A stretch of 64,000 nt of DNA from CANDOC01 sp965261725. GTDB taxonomy: Bacteria > Pseudomonadota > Gammaproteobacteria > Pseudomonadales > Endozoicomonadaceae. The notes below the pieces were generated by a model. It was not told the DNA's origin and did not search any database. It worked only from the letters and a program-made list of their open reading frames with translations. The translations under genes and the position numbers were made by a program. The stretch covers positions 153,172 through 217,171 of the forward strand of contig CBDHDU010000029.1 of assembly GCA_965261725.1 (NCBI GenBank), written 5' to 3'. Positions 1-8,643 of the stretch are shown piece after piece; the stretch's first letter is position 1; the number at the start of each line of letters is the position of its first letter.

Positions 1-474
1 ATTATCCGTATTATCAAGCGTACTACCGACTCGGTTGGTCAGTATTTTTTAGCACCGGACTACGAGCTGGAGGGTTGGTGGACGACACTAGATGAGGCTG
101 AATATAGTGATGATAATGTCATATTGCTTTATGAAGATCATGCGACCAGCGAACAGTTTCACAGTGAGTTCAAGACTGACATGGATCTTGAAAGACTGCC
201 TTCAGGAAAATTTGATACCAATGATCTTGTAATGTGCCTTGGTGCGGTGGCTTACAACATTTTACGTTACATGGGGCAAACCTGCCTGACCGGCCCTAAA
301 TCACCTGTTCGTCACAAAGCGCAGCGTCGTAGAATTAAGACAGTTATGCAGGAACTGATCTACCAGTCAGCGCGATTATTAGAACGAGGTCGTCAGTTTA
401 TTCTGCGTTTTGGTCGTCACAGTCCCGGATTATCCGCCTTCATGGGGCTCTTTCCTGAAAAACAGCTCTGTTAG
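1..474 (+). CDS. IS1380-family transposase, C-terminal 157 residues (runs off the window)
   Basis: The reading frame is open from base 1 and corresponds to residues 289-445 of the intact 445-residue transposase at 35775-37112, with the same C-terminus (LFPEKQLC). It holds the last part of the DDE catalytic domain, including the region around FHSEFKTDMDLERLPSGKF where this family carries its catalytic glutamate. Compared with the intact copy only a Lys/Asn change in GPKSP/GPNSP is seen, so it is a recent copy. The gene is cut only by the window edge and is probably complete in the genome. Confidence 0.9.
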   Translation: MIRIIKRTTDSVGQYFLAPDYELEGWWTTLDEAEYSDDNVILLYEDHATSEQFHSEFKTDMDLERLPSGKFDTNDLVMCLGAVAYNILRYMGQTCLTGPKSPVRHKAQRRRIKTVMQELIYQSARLLERGRQFILRFGRHSPGLSAFMGLFPEKQLC

Positions 475-700
475 CTGATCCTTTTCTTTTAACGGTTGAA
501 TGGAAAGATGCTGCTTATGCTGGCAGGATTTCATTCATATTCAGGGCTGAAATTCCCCAACATCATTTAAATACATGCTGATTTTTTTGACTTTGCTTTA
601 CCATTCTCTGGCAAGTTTCAAAAAAACATAACCCTATTCTGTAGGTTTGAATCCATGGGATGAAAAAGCTTCTCTATAATCAAGAAGTCACGGATTCAGG
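1..700 (+). mobile_element. IS1380-family element, copy 1, right part only
   Basis: The sequence matches the right part of the complete copy at 35667-37338; base 1 here corresponds to base 36639 there. It ends at 700 with the right terminal repeat (GAAGTCACGGATTCAGG), the inverted partner of the left end CCTGAATCCGTGAGTTC seen at 35667. The left end lies outside the window, so its target duplication cannot be tested. It has inserted into the 3' end of a group II intron. Confidence 0.9.
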
Positions 701-2004
701 AAACCTAATTCATCAAACCAGCTATTTGGCAGTGCCATGTGTAGCGCAGGACTCCGACTCACTCGCCAGTATCCCTTGCTCGATGCCACTGTTTGCCTTG
801 TCAGCCGGTCACCGACCCCCAGCTTCCTCAATTCCGCATATCGCCTCGGACTTCGTTTCCATTGATACCAAAGCAGGCTTCTCAGTCGTCGCCTGATCCA
901 TCCGTCAAAGTCCTCGAATTCCGAACGGGTTTCAACTTCTCGAAAGTAGTTCTTCCATCCCCGTAAATAGCGATTCAGAGACTCCAGTCTCTGCTCCAGA
1001 GATCGCCCGCCTTTGCGGGTAAGCTGTTTGACCTTGTCCTTAAACCGCTTGCAGGTTTTATCTGCCAGTGTCTTCCTGCCATTTCTGGTAAAGCTGTATC
1101 CTAAAAACGCCCGCTTCCATGCTCGCTCAACCGCACTTTTCGTGTCGTTAACCTTTAGCTTCAGTTTACCTTCAATGTAATGGGTCAAACTGACCATCAC
1201 CCTGTCGCCCGCCTTTCTGCTGCGCACGAACACCCGACAGTCATCGGCGTAACGAACAAATCGCAAGCCTCGCTTTTCCAGCTCTTTGTCGAGTTCATCC
1301 AGCACGATATTAGAAAGAACCGGCGATAATGGGCCTCCCTGAGGGACGCCTTCTGTTTGCGGTTTTACCAGCCCGTTTTCCATAGCTCCGGACTGGAGAA
1401 ATCGTCGGATTAAACGCAATACGTCCCTGTCGTCCGTGTAAACTGCCAGCTTTGCCATCAGCCGGTCATGACTGACACGATCAAAGAACTTCGACAGGTC
1501 AATATCCACGACCCAATCGTAACCCTCACGGATATACGACTGAGCTTGATTGATTGCCTGATGAGCTGACCGGTTCGGCCTGAACCCATAACTGCAGGCT
1601 GAGAACCTTGGTTCCCATTCAGCCTGCAACACCTGTTGTATCGCTTGCTGAACCATACGGTCTAAGGCGGTTGGAATTCCAAGCTGCCTTTCTCCTCCGT
1701 CTGGTTTAGGAATCCGTACTCGTCTTACCGGAACTGGCCTGTATTCTCCCTGTAAAAGACACTGTCGCAGTCCATGACCATGTTCTTGTAAATGAGCGTA
1801 CAGCCCCTCTACTGTCATACGGTCGATGCCTGCCGCTCCTTTATTACGTTTAACCCGCTGAAAGGCTCTTGTCAGATTATTGGGATTGGCAATACGTTCC
1901 ATCAGGCTCGTATCACCCGCCGGGCTTTCGTAATCCTGTGATGCCGACACAGCCTCAGCCCTCATCGCGTCGCAGCCTCCGGTTCCTCCGTGACCACTTC
2001 GCAT
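688..2004 (-). CDS. ltrA: Group II intron reverse transcriptase/maturase, C-terminus replaced
   Basis: This is a group II intron-encoded protein of 438 residues. It carries the reverse transcriptase signature YADD (in RFVRYADDCRVF), the upstream motifs YGFRPNRSAHQAI and EGVPQGGPLSPVLSN, and a C-terminal maturase (X) domain ending near LPNSWFDELGF. No HNH endonuclease follows, as expected for class C introns that home to hairpins. The last residues (LNP) and the stop codon come from the IS1380 end inserted at 700/701, so the natural C-terminus is missing. The start at 2004 is the longest frame; an internal Met at MRAEAV or LMERIANP may be the true one. The family call is secure and activity is doubtful. 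Confidence 0.85.
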   Translation of the reverse strand: MRSGHGGTGGCDAMRAEAVSASQDYESPAGDTSLMERIANPNNLTRAFQRVKRNKGAAGIDRMTVEGLYAHLQEHGHGLRQCLLQGEYRPVPVRRVRIPKPDGGERQLGIPTALDRMVQQAIQQVLQAEWEPRFSACSYGFRPNRSAHQAINQAQSYIREGYDWVVDIDLSKFFDRVSHDRLMAKLAVYTDDRDVLRLIRRFLQSGAMENGLVKPQTEGVPQGGPLSPVLSNIVLDELDKELEKRGLRFVRYADDCRVFVRSRKAGDRVMVSLTHYIEGKLKLKVNDTKSAVERAWKRAFLGYSFTRNGRKTLADKTCKRFKDKVKQLTRKGGRSLEQRLESLNRYLRGWKNYFREVETRSEFEDFDGWIRRRLRSLLWYQWKRSPRRYAELRKLGVGDRLTRQTVASSKGYWRVSRSPALHMALPNSWFDELGFLNP

Positions 2005-2457
2005 GAGCTTCAGTGTTTGCTGAACTTGTCTGCTGTCCGGTGTATCGAAAACAGAAACTAATCACCACTCTGTACCGTTCAGGCCTTCACTGACATGTGC
2101 CAGTTACTATGCCGTCTGCTGACTTCTGTATGGCGATCAGATCACCTTACGATGATCTCAGTCTGAAATATCAGACACCACACAGACCTCCCGAGGTAAG
2201 TTACACCGCCTTCACTGCACAACTGCCGGATTTACTGCCTGAATGTCCGGATGAGTATGGGACTTCGTCATCAAATGCTGACTCGTCCTCACGCAGACAG
2301 CCTCGTATCCGGTTTCTGTTCGTCAGCTCGCAGGTTTGCTCCACACTGCCTTCAGCCTGCACCTCGCGATACAAACCTTGTGCTTCGCTAGTCCTTCGCC
2401 CTCATCTGGCTGGACAGGGGACTTTCACCCCCAAGCTGTGCAACATGCTCGGCACAC
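701..2457 (-). mobile_element. Group IIC intron, 3' end cut off by IS1380
   Basis: On the minus strand the intron begins at 2457 with GTGTG, the consensus 5' end of group II introns. About 450 bases of structured non-coding sequence (domains I-III) follow, including the stretch GGGTGAAAGTCCCC typical of these ribozymes, and then the maturase gene. Just upstream of the 5' splice site is a perfect hairpin (2464-2487), the kind of site used by class C introns, whose maturases also lack an endonuclease domain as here. The 3' side is interrupted by IS1380 at 700/701 inside the last codons of the maturase, so domains V and VI are not present next to it and the intron is probably unable to splice. 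Confidence 0.8.
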
Positions 2458-2463
2458 ATCAAC

Positions 2464-2487
2464 TACCCCGCCCCAAGGGGCGGGGTA
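2464..2487. repeat. Perfect hairpin at the group IIC intron insertion site
   Basis: An 11-bp inverted repeat TACCCCGCCCC / GGGGCGGGGTA is separated by only AA. It lies six bases upstream of the intron 5' end on the minus strand. Class C introns are known to insert just after terminator-like hairpins, so this is probably the 5' exon target, originally a transcription terminator whose T-run was separated by the intron. Confidence 0.6.
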
Positions 2488-2584
2488 TGAAGTAAGTTCT
2501 CTGAGTAGTGCGCCGCAAGCAGCGGGGAATATGACCCAAAGAGAAATTTAATAGCCAAAAAATACCTGGGAATAAAGCCTCTAC

Positions 2585-2622
2585 AAAAAAGGCTCCTTTA
2601 AAATATATAAAGGAGCCTTTAT
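2585..2622 (-). terminator. Intrinsic terminator after cysS
   Basis: A 13-bp perfect inverted repeat (AAAGGCTCCTTTA / TAAAGGAGCCTTT, arms 2588-2600 and 2608-2620) lies 30 bases downstream of the cysS stop codon. On the minus strand it is followed by a run of T. It ends the glnS-cysS transcript. Confidence 0.85.
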
Positions 2623-2649
2623 AAACAGCGCTAAACGTTCAAGTAGAAC

Positions 2650-4038
2650 TTAACGCTCAATCCGCCAGGTGGTACCCGCACGGCTGTCTTCCAGAATCAC
2701 GCCCTTCCCTGCCAGCTCTTCGCGAATGCGGTCGGCTTCAGCAAAGTCACGATTCTTTTTGGCGGCCTTGCGCTGTTCGATCATATCTTCGATCCAGCTT
2801 TCGTCGATATCATCGGCGCCGGATTTCAGGAATGCTGCCGGGTCACCCTGCAGAATACCCAGAATATCACCCAGCTCACGCAGGGTGGCCGCCAGTGGCC
2901 GTGCCGCGGCTTCCTCACTACTACGAACCTTGTTCAGTTCACGCACCAGTTCAAACAGTACTGCCAGTGCTTCCGGTGTATTGAAATCGTCGTCCATCGC
3001 TTTGAAGAAGCGGGCTTTCCACTCGCTGTCTTCCGGCATGGAAACGCCGTTCAGATCCAGACCATTCAGTGCAGTGTACAAACGCTCCAGACGAACCGCC
3101 GCTTCTTTCAGGCTGTCTTCGGAGTAGTTCACCGGGCTGCGGTACTGGCTGGAAATCAGGAAGTAACGCACGATTTCCGCCGGGTACTTGTCCAGCACTT
3201 CACGGATAGTGAAGAAGTTGCCCAGTGATTTGGACATCTTCACATTATCAATACGAATCGCACCGGAATGCATCCAGGTGGTGACGAAGGTTTTATCATT
3301 CGCCGCTTCACTCTGGGCAATCTCGTTCTCATGGTGCGGGAAACGCAGGTCGGCACCGCCGCCATGAATATCGAAGGTTTCACCCAGGCAGCATTTGCCC
3401 ATGGCGGAACATTCAATATGCCAGCCGGGGCGGCCTTCGCCCCACGGAGACGTCCAGCTGGGTTCACCCGGCTTGGCGGCTTTCCAGAGTACGAAGTCCA
3501 AGGGGTCTTCTTTCTGCTCACCGACTTCGATACGGGCACCGGATTCCAGTTCTTCAATCACCTTGCCAGACAGTTTGCCGTATTCCGCAAACTTGCGGAC
3601 GCGGTAATAAACGTCGCCGTTATCTGCCGCGTAAGCAAAGTCCTTTTCAATCAGGGTTTCGATCATGCGCAGCATATCGTCGATATGACCGGTCGCACGG
3701 GGTTCCTGATCCGGTTCCATGTTACCCAGAAGAGCAAAGTCTTCATGCATGGCGGCGATCATGCGATCGGTCAGCACATCAAAGGCTTCACCGTTTTCGT
3801 TGGCACGCTTGATGATCTTGTCATCAATATCGGTGACGTTACGCACGTAACTCAGGTCATAACCGCTGGCGCGCAGATAGCGGGCAATCACATCGAAAGC
3901 TGTGACGGTACGGGCATGGCCGATATGACACAGGTCATAGACGGTCATACCACATACATACATGCGAACCTGATTGCCGTTCAGGGGTTTAAACGGAGCC
4001 TTGGCACGGGTCAGGCTGTTATAAATCTGCAATGGCAC
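2650..4038 (-). CDS. cysS: Cysteine--tRNA ligase
   Basis: Cysteinyl-tRNA synthetase (462 residues, the usual length) charges tRNA-Cys in the cytoplasm. It is a class I synthetase: the HIGH motif is in CHIGHART near residue 38 and the KMSKS loop in KMSKSLGNF near residue 268. The zinc ligands include the Cys of YVCGMTVYD at about 28 and the GWHIECSAM and HHENE segments of the active site. The C-terminal helical and anticodon-binding regions are complete. The gene starts 12 bases after the glnS stop, so the two form an operon, and a strong hairpin follows it. The glnS-cysS pair divergent from ppiB-lpxH is an arrangement I recall from Pseudomonas-like genomes. Confidence 0.97.
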   Translation of the reverse strand: MPLQIYNSLTRAKAPFKPLNGNQVRMYVCGMTVYDLCHIGHARTVTAFDVIARYLRASGYDLSYVRNVTDIDDKIIKRANENGEAFDVLTDRMIAAMHEDFALLGNMEPDQEPRATGHIDDMLRMIETLIEKDFAYAADNGDVYYRVRKFAEYGKLSGKVIEELESGARIEVGEQKEDPLDFVLWKAAKPGEPSWTSPWGEGRPGWHIECSAMGKCCLGETFDIHGGGADLRFPHHENEIAQSEAANDKTFVTTWMHSGAIRIDNVKMSKSLGNFFTIREVLDKYPAEIVRYFLISSQYRSPVNYSEDSLKEAAVRLERLYTALNGLDLNGVSMPEDSEWKARFFKAMDDDFNTPEALAVLFELVRELNKVRSSEEAAARPLAATLRELGDILGILQGDPAAFLKSGADDIDESWIEDMIEQRKAAKKNRDFAEADRIREELAGKGVILEDSRAGTTWRIER

Positions 4039-4050
4039 GTCAGATTTTCC

Positions 4051-5733
4051 TTAAGCTTTGGACTGGATTTTCGCCCAGCTGTCACGCAGGGTAATGGTAC
4101 GGTTGATGACCAGCTTTTCGTCAGTCGTATCAGTGTCAATTGTGAAGTAACCTTCACGTTCGAACTGCCATACGGTGCCTTCCGGCGCATCAGTCAGGGA
4201 TACTTCCGCCTGAGCATTTTCCAGTACCTGCAGTGCTTCCGGATTGATGAATTCCTTGAAGTCACGATCTTTGTGACCCATCGGATTTTCATCGGAGAAC
4301 AGACGGTCATACAGACGGACTTCGGCCGGACGGGAATGCTGGGCGCTGACCCAGTGAATCACACCTTTAACCTTACGACCTTCCGGTGCTTTACCCAGAG
4401 TATCCGGATCATAGGTGCAACGCAGTTCGGTGATCTCACCGTTTTCGTCTTTGATAATTTCATCGCAACGCACCACATAGCCGTAACGCAGACGGACTTC
4501 ACCACCACCGAACAGACGCTTCCAGTGCTTATTCGGCTTTTCTTCGATAAAGTCTTCACGGTCAATCCAGACTTCACGACTGAACGGTACTTCACGGGTA
4601 CCCATTTCTTCAATCTGCGGATGAACCGGTGCAGAGAAGTTTTCAGTCTGACCTTCCGGATAATTAGTAATTACCAGCTTCAGCGGGCGCAGTACCGTCA
4701 TGGCACGCGGCGCAGCGGCATTCAGTTCTTCGCGGATGGCGAATTCCAGCATACTGACATCAACGGTACCTTCACTCTTGGTCACGCCAATCATTTCGCA
4801 GAAGTTGCGAATCGCTTTCGCCGGAATACCACGACGACGCATACCGGACAGGGTTGGCATCCGTGGATCATCCCAACCGTTGACATGCTTTTCGTCCACC
4901 AGCTGCTTTAAACGACGCTTGCTGGTTACCGTGTAGTTCAGGTTCAGCGGTGCGAATTCGTACTGAGTTGGCTTGGCCGGAACCGGCAGGTTGGCAATAA
5001 GCCATTCGTACAGCGGACGGTGGTCGGCAAACTCCAGGGTGCAGATGGAGTGAGTAATCCCTTCGATGGCATCTTCCTGACCGTGGGCAAAGTCATAGCT
5101 CGGGTAGATGCACCATTTGTCACCAGTCTGGTGGTGGGACTGTTTGCGAATCCGGTATAGCGCCGGATCACGCATATTCATATTCGGGTGTGCCATATCG
5201 ATTTTGGCACGTAGAATAGCAGTGCCTTCTTCGAATTCACCGGCACGCATTTTTTCGAACAGCGCGAGGTTTTCATCAACACTGAGGTGGCGGTTTGGTG
5301 CTTCAACACCCGGTTCGGTCAGGGTGCCACGGTTGGCACTCATGGTTTCCGCATCCTGCTGATCGACGTAGGCTTTGCCTTCACGGATCAGGTGCAGCGC
5401 CCATTCATAAAAGGTATCGAAGTAGGAAGAGGCATAGCGCACTTCACCTTCCCAGTCGAAGCCCAGCCAGCTGACATCGCGGATAATCGCATCCACGTAC
5501 TCCTGGTCTTCCTTGGCCGGGTTGGTATCGTCAAAACGCAGGTTGCACTTGCCACCAAAGCGTTGTGCCAAACCAAAGTTCAGACAGATGGATTTGGCAT
5601 GGCCGATATGCAGGTAACCGTTCGGCTCCGGCGGAAAGCGGGTATGCACGGAATTGACCCGGCCTTCGGCCAGATCAGCCTCGATAATCTGCTCAATAAA
5701 GTTGGCAGGCTTCTCTTTCTCTGTTTCGCTCAT
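4051..5733 (-). CDS. glnS: Glutamine--tRNA ligase
   Basis: Glutaminyl-tRNA synthetase (560 residues) charges tRNA-Gln. The class I signature FPPEPNGYLHIGHAKS is near residue 33, with the KMSKS-equivalent region in the YTVTSKRRL segment (about 270) and the C-terminal double beta-barrel anticodon-binding domain from about 340 on. The length matches gammaproteobacterial GlnS. It is the first gene of the glnS-cysS operon; its promoter must lie in 5734-5900, upstream on the minus strand. Nothing unusual is seen. Confidence 0.97.
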   Translation of the reverse strand: MSETEKEKPANFIEQIIEADLAEGRVNSVHTRFPPEPNGYLHIGHAKSICLNFGLAQRFGGKCNLRFDDTNPAKEDQEYVDAIIRDVSWLGFDWEGEVRYASSYFDTFYEWALHLIREGKAYVDQQDAETMSANRGTLTEPGVEAPNRHLSVDENLALFEKMRAGEFEEGTAILRAKIDMAHPNMNMRDPALYRIRKQSHHQTGDKWCIYPSYDFAHGQEDAIEGITHSICTLEFADHRPLYEWLIANLPVPAKPTQYEFAPLNLNYTVTSKRRLKQLVDEKHVNGWDDPRMPTLSGMRRRGIPAKAIRNFCEMIGVTKSEGTVDVSMLEFAIREELNAAAPRAMTVLRPLKLVITNYPEGQTENFSAPVHPQIEEMGTREVPFSREVWIDREDFIEEKPNKHWKRLFGGGEVRLRYGYVVRCDEIIKDENGEITELRCTYDPDTLGKAPEGRKVKGVIHWVSAQHSRPAEVRLYDRLFSDENPMGHKDRDFKEFINPEALQVLENAQAEVSLTDAPEGTVWQFEREGYFTIDTDTTDEKLVINRTITLRDSWAKIQSKA

Positions 5734-6163
5734 ATCTGTCTGTAGAGTCAGGGGGCTGTGATGGGGTCAGTTTGTAATCAGGCTGAAGCCCGATCAATTA
5801 AAACAGAACCACACGGGAAGTATTTGGATTTAAAGCTGAAGCGCCATAATCTTCAAGATCAACACGCTTCAGCCCGGCGAACCTGAAATCAGGGTTGAAT
5901 TCAGATCGTCAGCCACATAACGGCTGCAGTTGCCAGAAAGGTAATTGTTCCAACCAGAACCTTCCGCATAACTCTAGTACTCCTTACTACGTTGTGCTGG
6001 ACACATAACAATGCCGGGGACAAAACACCGGCGTCTCCCTTATTCCCGGAATGCTCCTTTCCCGGAGCCCCCGGTACACGGGAACCAGCAAACGGCTAAG
6101 GGTACCACCAAGCCATGCCAACGTACATGCTCTATGCGGGTATTTCAGCCTTGCGAATGCGGT
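5734..6163. other. Intergenic stretch upstream of glnS
   Basis: Apart from the possible 22-residue peptide at 5901-5969, these 430 bases hold no gene I can support. The part next to glnS should contain its promoter. No RNA gene or clear terminator was recognised; longer plus-strand frames across 6011-6532 are shadows of the minus-strand gene at 6164. Confidence 0.5.
5901..5969 (-). CDS. Possible 22-residue membrane peptide
   Basis: A short frame encodes 22 residues: a start MRKV, a run of hydrophobic residues (LVGTITFLATAAVMWLTI) able to form one membrane span, and a stop codon. A good Shine-Dalgarno sequence (AAGGAG) lies about ten bases before the ATG. No family is recognised. It lies between glnS and the small exported protein gene at 6164 and points the same way. 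The combination of a strong ribosome site and a compact hydrophobic frame makes it plausible, but with 22 codons chance is not excluded. Confidence 0.4.
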   Translation of the reverse strand: MRKVLVGTITFLATAAVMWLTI

Positions 6164-6496
6164 TTAGCGAGCCGCAGGCGGTGTACCGGCAATGCGCTGA
6201 CATTCCCAACCCCAGCCACGCTGCTTTTCAACAAACGCATCGGCTTTTCTTTCACAGTAACCCGCCTGGTACTGGGCGCTCCAGAGTACTTCGGTGGTTT
6301 GTTGCTGACCGATTTCATATTTGTGGTAACGCACTTCACAGGGTACCGGGCTTGGCTGATCGGAGTAAGCCACTTCAATCTGTCGCTCGCTGCCTGCATG
6401 GGAACACTGATACCAGTAGGGGCCTTCGGCCATGGCGGTGCCGGACATTGCTGCACCGGAAGCCAGTGTCAACGCGAATACTGCCAGTTTGCGCAT
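6164..6496 (-). CDS. Small exported protein of unknown function
   Basis: The product has 110 residues counted from the ATG at 6496, chosen because GAGGTG lies seven bases upstream; a GTG three codons earlier is less likely. It begins with a clear Sec signal peptide (MRKLAVFALTLASGAAMSG, cleavage likely after TAMA). The mature part is about 90 residues, rich in Tyr and Trp, with four cysteines (YQCSH, PCEVRYH, GYCERK, WECQR) that could form two disulfides in the periplasm. I do not recognise a named family. It lies upstream of glnS on the same strand, and IS1380 has inserted about 150 bases upstream, possibly separating it from its promoter. Confidence 0.65.
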   Translation of the reverse strand: MRKLAVFALTLASGAAMSGTAMAEGPYWYQCSHAGSERQIEVAYSDQPSPVPCEVRYHKYEIGQQQTTEVLWSAQYQAGYCERKADAFVEKQRGWGWECQRIAGTPPAAR

Positions 6497-6852
6497 GGAA
6501 TTCACCTCGTATGTTATAGGTTGTGGTATTGAAAACCGTTCGCTCCCGCAGGAGCTGATTATTTTAAAAACTGCACGATATTACCGATCACAAAAGGAAA
6601 TAACACTATAACTTCGGTTAATAACCAGTCACTCAACCTTTGACCTGAATCCGTGAGTTCGTGGCCATTGAATTTGCCAAAAAGCCAGTAATAGCAGCAT
6701 ATGTAGGCTAATATTTGCTCATCTAGATTTTCACCATATAAGTGAATTTTTGTGGAACTAAAATTTGAGCAATCCGACACGGAATTTTATACTCCGGCAG
6801 CGGGTCTGTGCTTTGTCGGTGATGCCCTGAACAAGAAAACATCTTTAAAAAA

Positions 6853-8227
6853 GGCTCTTCAGGCATATCTGTGGGTAAACAGAAACGAATTTTGAGGGTA
6901 GAAGCACCAGCGGCTGACTTCTGGTAATTTTTTTGTTTGCAGACAAAAAAGAACAAGAAGCGCGCTGATGCTGATAAAAACTATCCTCAATAAAGTTCAT
7001 AAACTCAAGTCTTTTGTTTATCAGGATGTAAAACTCGGCTTCTACCAGGGCTCTGAAGTATTCAATGTGACTGTGGCTCCACGGAAGAACAGTCATGCTA
7101 TCTGCTCAGGATGCAAAAAAGCTGCTCCGGGCTATGACCGCCTTGCTGAGCGTCGCTTCGAATTCGTTCCCCTCTGGGGCATCAGGGTTTTTCTGCTCTA
7201 CAGAATGCGTCGGGTTGAATGCAAGACATGTGGCGTAAAGGTTGAACAGGTTCCATGGGCGGATGGCAAGAAAGAACTTACCAAAGTCTACATGCAGTTT
7301 TTGGCAAACTGGGCCCGAAAGCTCTCGTGGAAAGAGGTGGCCTGCATTTTCAATACCTCATGGGAGAAGGTCTTTCATGCTGTTGAGTATGTGGTTGAAT
7401 GGGGCAAAGCACATCGCCCTCTCGACAATATCAAGGCCATTGGTGTGGATGAGGTGGCGTATCAAACAGGCCATAAATACCTGACTGTGGTTTACCAGAT
7501 CGACCGTGACAACACACGACTGTTGTGGGTTGGACAGGAGCGAACCGAAGCCACCATTCGCAGTTTCTTCTCATTCTTTGGTGCACAGAGAAGCCAGCAG
7601 TTGAAGTATGTCTGCTCTGACATGTGGCAGCCCTACGTGAAAGCGATTGCGGAGTATGCCAGCCAGGCGCTGCATATTCTGGATCGTTTCCATATTGTTG
7701 CCATGCTGAACAAGGCCATTGATGAAGTCAGAGCCTCAGAGCACAAACAGCTTCAGGCAGCCGGATATGAACCTGTTCTGAAAAAAACTCGCTGGTGCCT
7801 ACTCAAGAGAAAAGAGAACCTGACCGAGAAAGAAGAGATCAAGCTAAACACAGTGCTCCAGTACAACCTGAAAAGTGTCAGGGGTTACCTGCTCAGAGAA
7901 GAGTTCCAGGTTTTCTGGGACTACATTTCACCACACTGGGCAGGAAAGTATCTGGATCGGTGGTGCACAAGAGTCATGCGATCAAAGATAGAGCCAATGA
8001 AGAAAGTGGCTAAAACTGTTCGGCGACATAAGCCGCTTATCCTGAACTGGTTCAGGGCAAAAAAGGCATTTTCCAGCGGAATTGTTGAGGGGCTGAATAC
8101 CAAGATAAAACTCACTACGAGAAAATCGTATGGATTCAGAACCTATAAATGTGCAGAAATTGCTTTATATCATGCGCTTGGCAAGCTGCCTGAACCAGAA
8201 ACTACCCACAGATTTTGCTGACGAGGC
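6853..8227 (+). mobile_element. ISL3-family element
   Basis: This 1375-bp element has imperfect inverted ends (left GGCTCTTCAGGCATATCTGTG, right read backwards GCCTCGTCAGCAAAATCTGTG). It is flanked by the 8-bp duplication TTAAAAAA (6845-6852 and 8228-8235), the length usual for ISL3. It sits in the transposase gene of IS1380 copy 2. Confidence 0.93.
6968..8221 (+). CDS. ISL3-family transposase
   Basis: The transposase has 417 residues. An N-terminal zinc-binding region is seen (CSGCKK near 45 and CKTCGVKVEQVPW near 85), followed by a helix-turn-helix around KLSWKEVACIF and a DDE domain with GVDEVAYQTGHKYLTVVYQ (about 158), CSDMWQPYVKAI (about 215) and the late glutamate in GIVEGLNTKIK. These are the landmarks of ISL3 transposases. 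The frame is complete and the element has intact ends and target duplication, so it may be active. The ORF begins 115 bases inside the left end. Confidence 0.93.
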   Translation: MLIKTILNKVHKLKSFVYQDVKLGFYQGSEVFNVTVAPRKNSHAICSGCKKAAPGYDRLAERRFEFVPLWGIRVFLLYRMRRVECKTCGVKVEQVPWADGKKELTKVYMQFLANWARKLSWKEVACIFNTSWEKVFHAVEYVVEWGKAHRPLDNIKAIGVDEVAYQTGHKYLTVVYQIDRDNTRLLWVGQERTEATIRSFFSFFGAQRSQQLKYVCSDMWQPYVKAIAEYASQALHILDRFHIVAMLNKAIDEVRASEHKQLQAAGYEPVLKKTRWCLLKRKENLTEKEEIKLNTVLQYNLKSVRGYLLREEFQVFWDYISPHWAGKYLDRWCTRVMRSKIEPMKKVAKTVRRHKPLILNWFRAKKAFSSGIVEGLNTKIKLTTRKSYGFRTYKCAEIALYHALGKLPEPETTHRFC

Positions 8228-8643
8228 TTAAAAAAGTCATTGCGTTCTATCAAGAAGCGCCATGGCATCCCTAATATTGATCTGGTTCGAGCTTTTATCG
8301 GCCTGTTGGCCTTAGGCAAAACTGATTTTGATGCCATTGATAATTATCGCCATGATGATTGGTTCAAGCGCAGCATGGGCATTAAGCAAATGCCGTCTGC
8401 CAGCCGGCTTCGCCAGCGTTTTAATGAAGATGCCACCCAACTGATTCCGTTAATTGAAGAAGCGCTTCCCGAACTGTTGTTGGAACTGGGCGCGCCGATC
8501 TCTCCGCTTTCAAAAGAACTGGATCACCTTCAGCATATCCCACTGGATATAGACGTTACTCCGCAAGATAACAGCAGAACCCAAAAAGAAGGTTCTCAGT
8601 GGACATACAAACACTTCCATGGCTTCGCCCCGATTATGTCTTA

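Noticed and set aside
640..665. GGTTTGAATCC resembling a tRNA T-arm (also at about 12055 and 37282)
   Set aside because: It belongs to the repeated right end of IS1380 and no cloverleaf can be formed around it.
2097..2551. Plus-strand frames over the intron 5' region
   Set aside because: The sequence is the structured ribozyme part of the group II intron on the other strand.
3268..4911. 547-codon plus-strand frame
   Set aside because: It lies antisense to cysS and glnS, both clearly real, and its composition is that of a shadow frame.
6011..6532. Plus-strand frames of 173 and 134 codons
   Set aside because: They are shadows of the small exported protein gene on the minus strand, which has a signal peptide and ribosome site.
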